Source: Clostridia bacterium
Lineage (GTDB): Bacteria; Bacillota; Clostridia; Oscillospirales; CAG-272
Length of the DNA: 8,042 nt
Direction: 5' to 3'
Assembly: GCA_017379815.1 (NCBI GenBank)
Contig: JAFNVK010000065.1
Location: 1 to 8,042 of the forward strand
A model generated the notes under the pieces. The model did not search any database and had not been told where the DNA came from. It saw only the letters and a program-made list of their open reading frames with translations. The position numbers were made by a program, and so were the translations under genes. Below, piece after piece: positions 6,038 to 8,042 of the stretch. The number at the start of each line of letters is the position of its first letter. Position 1 is the stretch's first letter.

Positions 6038-6229
6038 ATGGGAAAAATCAAAACGCATAAGGCCTCGGCAAAGAGATTTTCTGTTACTGCCAACGGCAAG
6101 GTCAAAATGTTCCACAGTTCTCACCGTCACAATACCGGTAACAAGAGCGCAAAGAGACTCAGACATCTGCGTTCCAGCGCATTGGTGCAGGGCAAGATGG
6201 CTGACAATCTGAAGGCACTGGTAAAATAA
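6038..6229 (+). CDS. rpmI: 50S ribosomal protein L35 (bL35)
   Basis: 63-aa, strongly basic ribosomal protein of the large subunit. The family signature is at the N-terminus (KIKTHKASAKRFSVTANGKVK, residues 3-23), and the central HRHNTGNKSAKRLRHLR resembles the usual H-x-x-x-x-K-x-x-K-R-x-R-x-L segment. The length is typical. AAGGAG (6024-6029) lies 8 nt before the ATG. It is the middle gene of the operon, 21 nt upstream of rplT. Confidence 0.95.
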   Translation: MGKIKTHKASAKRFSVTANGKVKMFHSSHRHNTGNKSAKRLRHLRSSALVQGKMADNLKALVK

Positions 6230-6250
6230 GAGAAACGGAGGAATTGAAAA

Positions 6251-6604
6251 ATGGCAAGAGTTAAGGGCGCAATGATGACGCGCAAGAGAAGAAAGGCTAC
6301 CCTGAAGGCCGCTAAGGGCTACTGGGGCGCAAAGTCCAAGCATTTTAAGATGGCTAAGCAGGCCGTGCTGAAGAGCGGTAACTACGCTTTCGCCGGCAGA
6401 AAGATGAAGAAGAGAGATTTCCGTTCCCTCTGGATCACCAGAATCTCCGCTCAGGCGAAGGTCAACGGAATGAACTATTCCACCTTTATGCATGGCCTCA
6501 AGCTGGCCGGCGTTACCCTCAACCGCAAGATGCTGGCTGAGATCGCCGTTTCCGACAAGGAGGCATTCGCAGCACTCGCCGCTCAGGCTAAGGCTGCTCT
6601 TTGA
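6251..6604 (+). CDS. rplT: 50S ribosomal protein L20 (bL20)
   Basis: 117-aa 23S rRNA-binding protein needed early in 50S assembly and, in B. subtilis and E. coli, a feedback repressor of this operon. The long basic N-terminal extension (MARVKGAMMTRKRRKATLKAAKGYWGAKS...) is diagnostic. The globular C-domain contains RDFRSLWITRISAQAK, NYSTFMHGLKLAGVTLNRKMLAEIA and an Ala-rich C-terminus. The length matches the family. GGAGGA (6237-6242) lies 8 nt before the ATG. Last gene before the operon terminator; its product is the likely ligand of the leader at 5244-5392. Confidence 0.97.
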   Translation: MARVKGAMMTRKRRKATLKAAKGYWGAKSKHFKMAKQAVLKSGNYAFAGRKMKKRDFRSLWITRISAQAKVNGMNYSTFMHGLKLAGVTLNRKMLAEIAVSDKEAFAALAAQAKAAL

Positions 6605-6614
6605 TGGAGTGATC

Positions 6615-6642
6615 AAAAACCCGATGAATTCATCGGGTTTTT
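6615..6642 (+). terminator. Intrinsic terminator of the infC operon
   Basis: A fully self-complementary 28-nt sequence: AAAAACCCGATGAA (6615-6628) followed by its reverse complement, with TTTTT at 6638-6642. It starts 10 nt after the rplT stop. C6614-G6643 extends the stem. Confidence 0.93.
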
Positions 6643-6664
6643 GTCATTGTTAGAGACCGATAAG

Positions 6665-6689
6665 CGGGGGTGAAAACCCCCGAGTTTTT
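6665..6689 (+). terminator. Second terminator-like hairpin directly before the methyltransferase gene
   Basis: CGGGGGT (6665-6671) pairs with ACCCCCG (6676-6682) around a GAAA tetraloop, followed by AGTTTTTA (6683-6690). It is 22 nt beyond the operon terminator, so the two could act in tandem. It also sits immediately before the next gene's likely start. It could instead be a leader attenuator or a translational control element for that gene. Confidence 0.7.
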
Positions 6690-6708
6690 AGGAATGGGAG
6701 TGAATTTT

Positions 6709-7545
6709 TTGGAGCTTTTGGGTGAGATCATCTCCTCCAGGCAAAACCGTACGGTGGTGGAGCTGTGCAAGCTTTCCGACCGGAGGGCAAGAGAGGAGAA
6801 GGGGCTTTTTCGCTTTGATGGGATAAAGCTTTTTGACGAGGCCATCCGTAACCGACTTGAGCTGCCCCTCGTCGCTTTGCGTGCCGATCGCGCGCAGGAG
6901 ATCCTTTCGAGGGCTGAGGCCACCCACGGAAGGGAGGCGCTTTCCCGCATTGGACGCCTTCTTTTGCTCTCGGAGGAGGTTTTTTTGAAAATTTCCGAAG
7001 AAAAATCGCCTGAAGGCGTGATATGTGTGGCAAAATATATTGACAAATTCCAAAAAATTGTTACAATATATAATAGCGCAGATTTTTCAAGCATGGAGGG
7101 AGAGCGCATCGTGCTTCTGGAATCGGTGCGCGATCCCTCAAACGTGGGTGCGATCATTCGCTCGGCCGCGGCTATGGGGATCGACCGCTTGATCCTGAGC
7201 GCGGACTGCGCGGATATCTATCATCCGAAGGCCGTCAGAGGCTCGATGGGAACGCTGTTCTCCCAGTCGATCGACCGTGTTCCTGCGCTGGCTCCCGTCA
7301 TCACGCAGCTGCGTGAGCATGGGCGCAGAGTTTTTGCGGCCGCGCTCGACGATGAGGCACTTCGCCTCGGCAGCTTCGTGCCGCAGAGCGGAGATTGCGT
7401 CGTCATCGGAAACGAGGGGCACGGGCTTTGCCCCGAAACGGTTGCCGCCTGCGATCGCAGCGTCATCATTCCCATGACCGCGCGCGCAGAGTCGCTCAAC
7501 GCGGCGGTGGCGGCCTCGATCCTGATGTGGGAGTTTTCCCGATAA
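6709..7545 (+). CDS. SpoU/TrmH-family rRNA 2'-O-methyltransferase (YsgA/RlmP-like)
   Basis: SPOUT-class enzyme that transfers a methyl group from S-adenosylmethionine to a ribose 2'-OH in rRNA. With the chosen start it has 278 aa. An N-terminal substrate-binding domain (1-105; IISSRQNRTVVELCKLSDRRAREEKGLF-type opening) ends in SPEGVICVAK. The C-terminal knotted domain has motif 1 RDPSNVGAIIRSA (141-153; N145, R151), motif 2 VIGNEGHGL (232-240; E236) and motif 3 IPMTARAESLNAAVAASI (254-271; N264). B. subtilis YsgA (RlmP, Gm2553 of the 23S A-loop) is a plausible ortholog, and location beside rplT supports a ribosomal role, but the target base is inference. TTG 6709 is preferred because GGGAG (6696-6700) lies 8 nt upstream. 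GTG 6700, ATG 6694 and GTG 6670 are in-frame alternatives; the last lies inside a hairpin. The stretch 7021-7090 is unusually AT-rich. Confidence 0.9.
   Translation: MELLGEIISSRQNRTVVELCKLSDRRAREEKGLFRFDGIKLFDEAIRNRLELPLVALRADRAQEILSRAEATHGREALSRIGRLLLLSEEVFLKISEEKSPEGVICVAKYIDKFQKIVTIYNSADFSSMEGERIVLLESVRDPSNVGAIIRSAAAMGIDRLILSADCADIYHPKAVRGSMGTLFSQSIDRVPALAPVITQLREHGRRVFAAALDDEALRLGSFVPQSGDCVVIGNEGHGLCPETVAACDRSVIIPMTARAESLNAAVAASILMWEFSR
7040..7067 (+). promoter_or_regulatory. Possible promoter inside the methyltransferase gene
   Basis: TTGACA (7040-7045) and TACAAT (7062-7067) are 16 bp apart, inside an AT-rich patch of an otherwise GC-rich gene. A TATAAT at 7069-7074 overlaps the expected initiation zone but is too far from the -35. 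If active, it would give a transcript serving dprA rather than a shorter methyltransferase: ATG 7093 is in frame but has no ribosome binding site. Confidence 0.4.
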
Positions 7546-7548
7546 GCG

Positions 7549-7603
7549 ATCGAGCCTTGCCTTGTTGAAAAGCGCAAGGATAAAGTCGGCTCTTATCGAG
7601 CCG
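7549..7603 (+). repeat. Short repeats with competing hairpins upstream of dprA
   Basis: ATCGAGCC occurs at 7549-7556 and again at 7595-7602. GGCTC (7588-7592) can pair with either copy. The nearer pairing forms CGGCTC-TTATC-GAGCCG (7587-7603). CCTTGC (7555-7560) can also pair with GCAAGG (7574-7579). There is no T-run, so this is not a terminator. The methyltransferase and dprA may be co-transcribed across this 87-nt gap. Confidence 0.3.
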
Positions 7604-7632
7604 CAAATCGGAAGAAAGAGAGGAGAGCGTCC

Positions 7633-8042
7633 GTGGAGCTGCAAAATGCATTGTTTTGGATCTGGCTTGCCGAAGCATTGGGAGCGGGAAACCGTGACGT
7701 CAAACGGCTTCTTCAGGTCTACGACGGGCCGTATGCGGTCTATCATGCCGAGGATGGAGAGATCGCCCAGGTTGAGGGGATTTCGGATTCCACCAAGGCC
7801 AAGCTGCAAAGCAAGAGCCTGGAGCGCGCTTCTCAGATCCTGGATCTTTGCGAGCGCCAGAGCATCGGCATCCTGCCGTACACACACGCCGATTTTCCGT
7901 CCGCTTTGCGTGAGATCAAGGATCCGCCACTGCTTCTGTATTACAGCGGCACTCTGCAGCCCTTTGACCGCCGCCTTTGCATCGGCATGGTCGGAACGAG
8001 GCGGATGAGTGCATACGGATTGCGGTCGGCGTATAAAATAGC
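7633..8042 (+). CDS. dprA: DNA-processing protein DprA (3'-truncated by window edge)
   Basis: DprA (Smf) binds incoming single-stranded DNA and loads RecA during natural transformation, and is widespread even in bacteria not known to be competent. The frame is open to the window end: 136 complete codons of a protein usually of roughly 300-370 aa. The N-terminal 1-75 is helical with a helix-hairpin-helix-like segment (IAQVEGIS, 44-51). It is followed by the family hallmark ILPYTHADFPSALREIKDPP (80-99), LLLYYSGTL (100-108) and the Rossmann-fold entry GMVGTRRMSAYG (118-129), corresponding to the G-[ST]-R-x-x-S-x-Y-G motif. The start is GTG 7633 with AGGAG (7621-7625) 7 nt upstream. The gap from the methyltransferase is 87 nt with no clear terminator or adjacent promoter, so transcription may come from upstream or from 7040-7067. 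Confidence 0.93.
   Translation, partial: MELQNALFWIWLAEALGAGNRDVKRLLQVYDGPYAVYHAEDGEIAQVEGISDSTKAKLQSKSLERASQILDLCERQSIGILPYTHADFPSALREIKDPPLLLYYSGTLQPFDRRLCIGMVGTRRMSAYGLRSAYKI

Overview
The window looks like an ordinary stretch of chromosome from a fairly GC-rich member of the Clostridia (Bacillota), probably a gut Oscillospirales-like lineage. That assignment is inference. It rests on near-consensus sigma-A promoters with 17-bp spacers, strong GGAGG-type ribosome binding sites, a DUF1836 protein (a Bacillota family), an infC-rpmI-rplT operon with an attenuator leader and an AUU-started IF3, and a YsgA/RlmP-like SpoU methyltransferase next to that operon. No mobile element, CRISPR array, tRNA or rRNA is visible.

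Layout. (1) 1-977: the 3' part of a MsmX/UgpC/MalK-type sugar-importer ATPase, closed by an intrinsic terminator. (2) 1031-3051: a single-gene dxs unit (first step of the MEP isoprenoid pathway) with its own extended -10 promoter and terminator. (3) 3100-3788: a single-gene unit for a DUF1836 protein with a MerR-like helix-turn-helix, driven by an exact TTGACA-N17-TATAAT promoter. It ends at a hairpin that probably also terminates the convergent gene. (4) 3803-4965, minus strand: an eight-helix PAP2-family membrane phosphatase, with a good promoter about 200 nt upstream and so a long, foldable 5' UTR. (5) 4966-5208: non-coding, AT-rich, with a few palindromes. (6) 5209-6642: the infC-rpmI-rplT operon (IF3, L35, L20). 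It has an exact-consensus promoter and a leader with mutually exclusive antiterminator and terminator folds. IF3 starts at an AUU codon just after the terminator U-tract. (7) 6665-7545: a second terminator-like hairpin abutting a SpoU-family rRNA 2'-O-methyltransferase gene. (8) 7633-8042: the 5' part of dprA, which runs off the window edge.

From infC onward the genes concern ribosome synthesis and modification, followed by DNA uptake/recombination. The genes before it are independent units with no visible functional link. I see no convincing new multi-gene system. The observations most worth checking are the infC leader RNA, the long PAP2 5' UTR, and how the SpoU methyltransferase is transcribed downstream of two stacked terminators.
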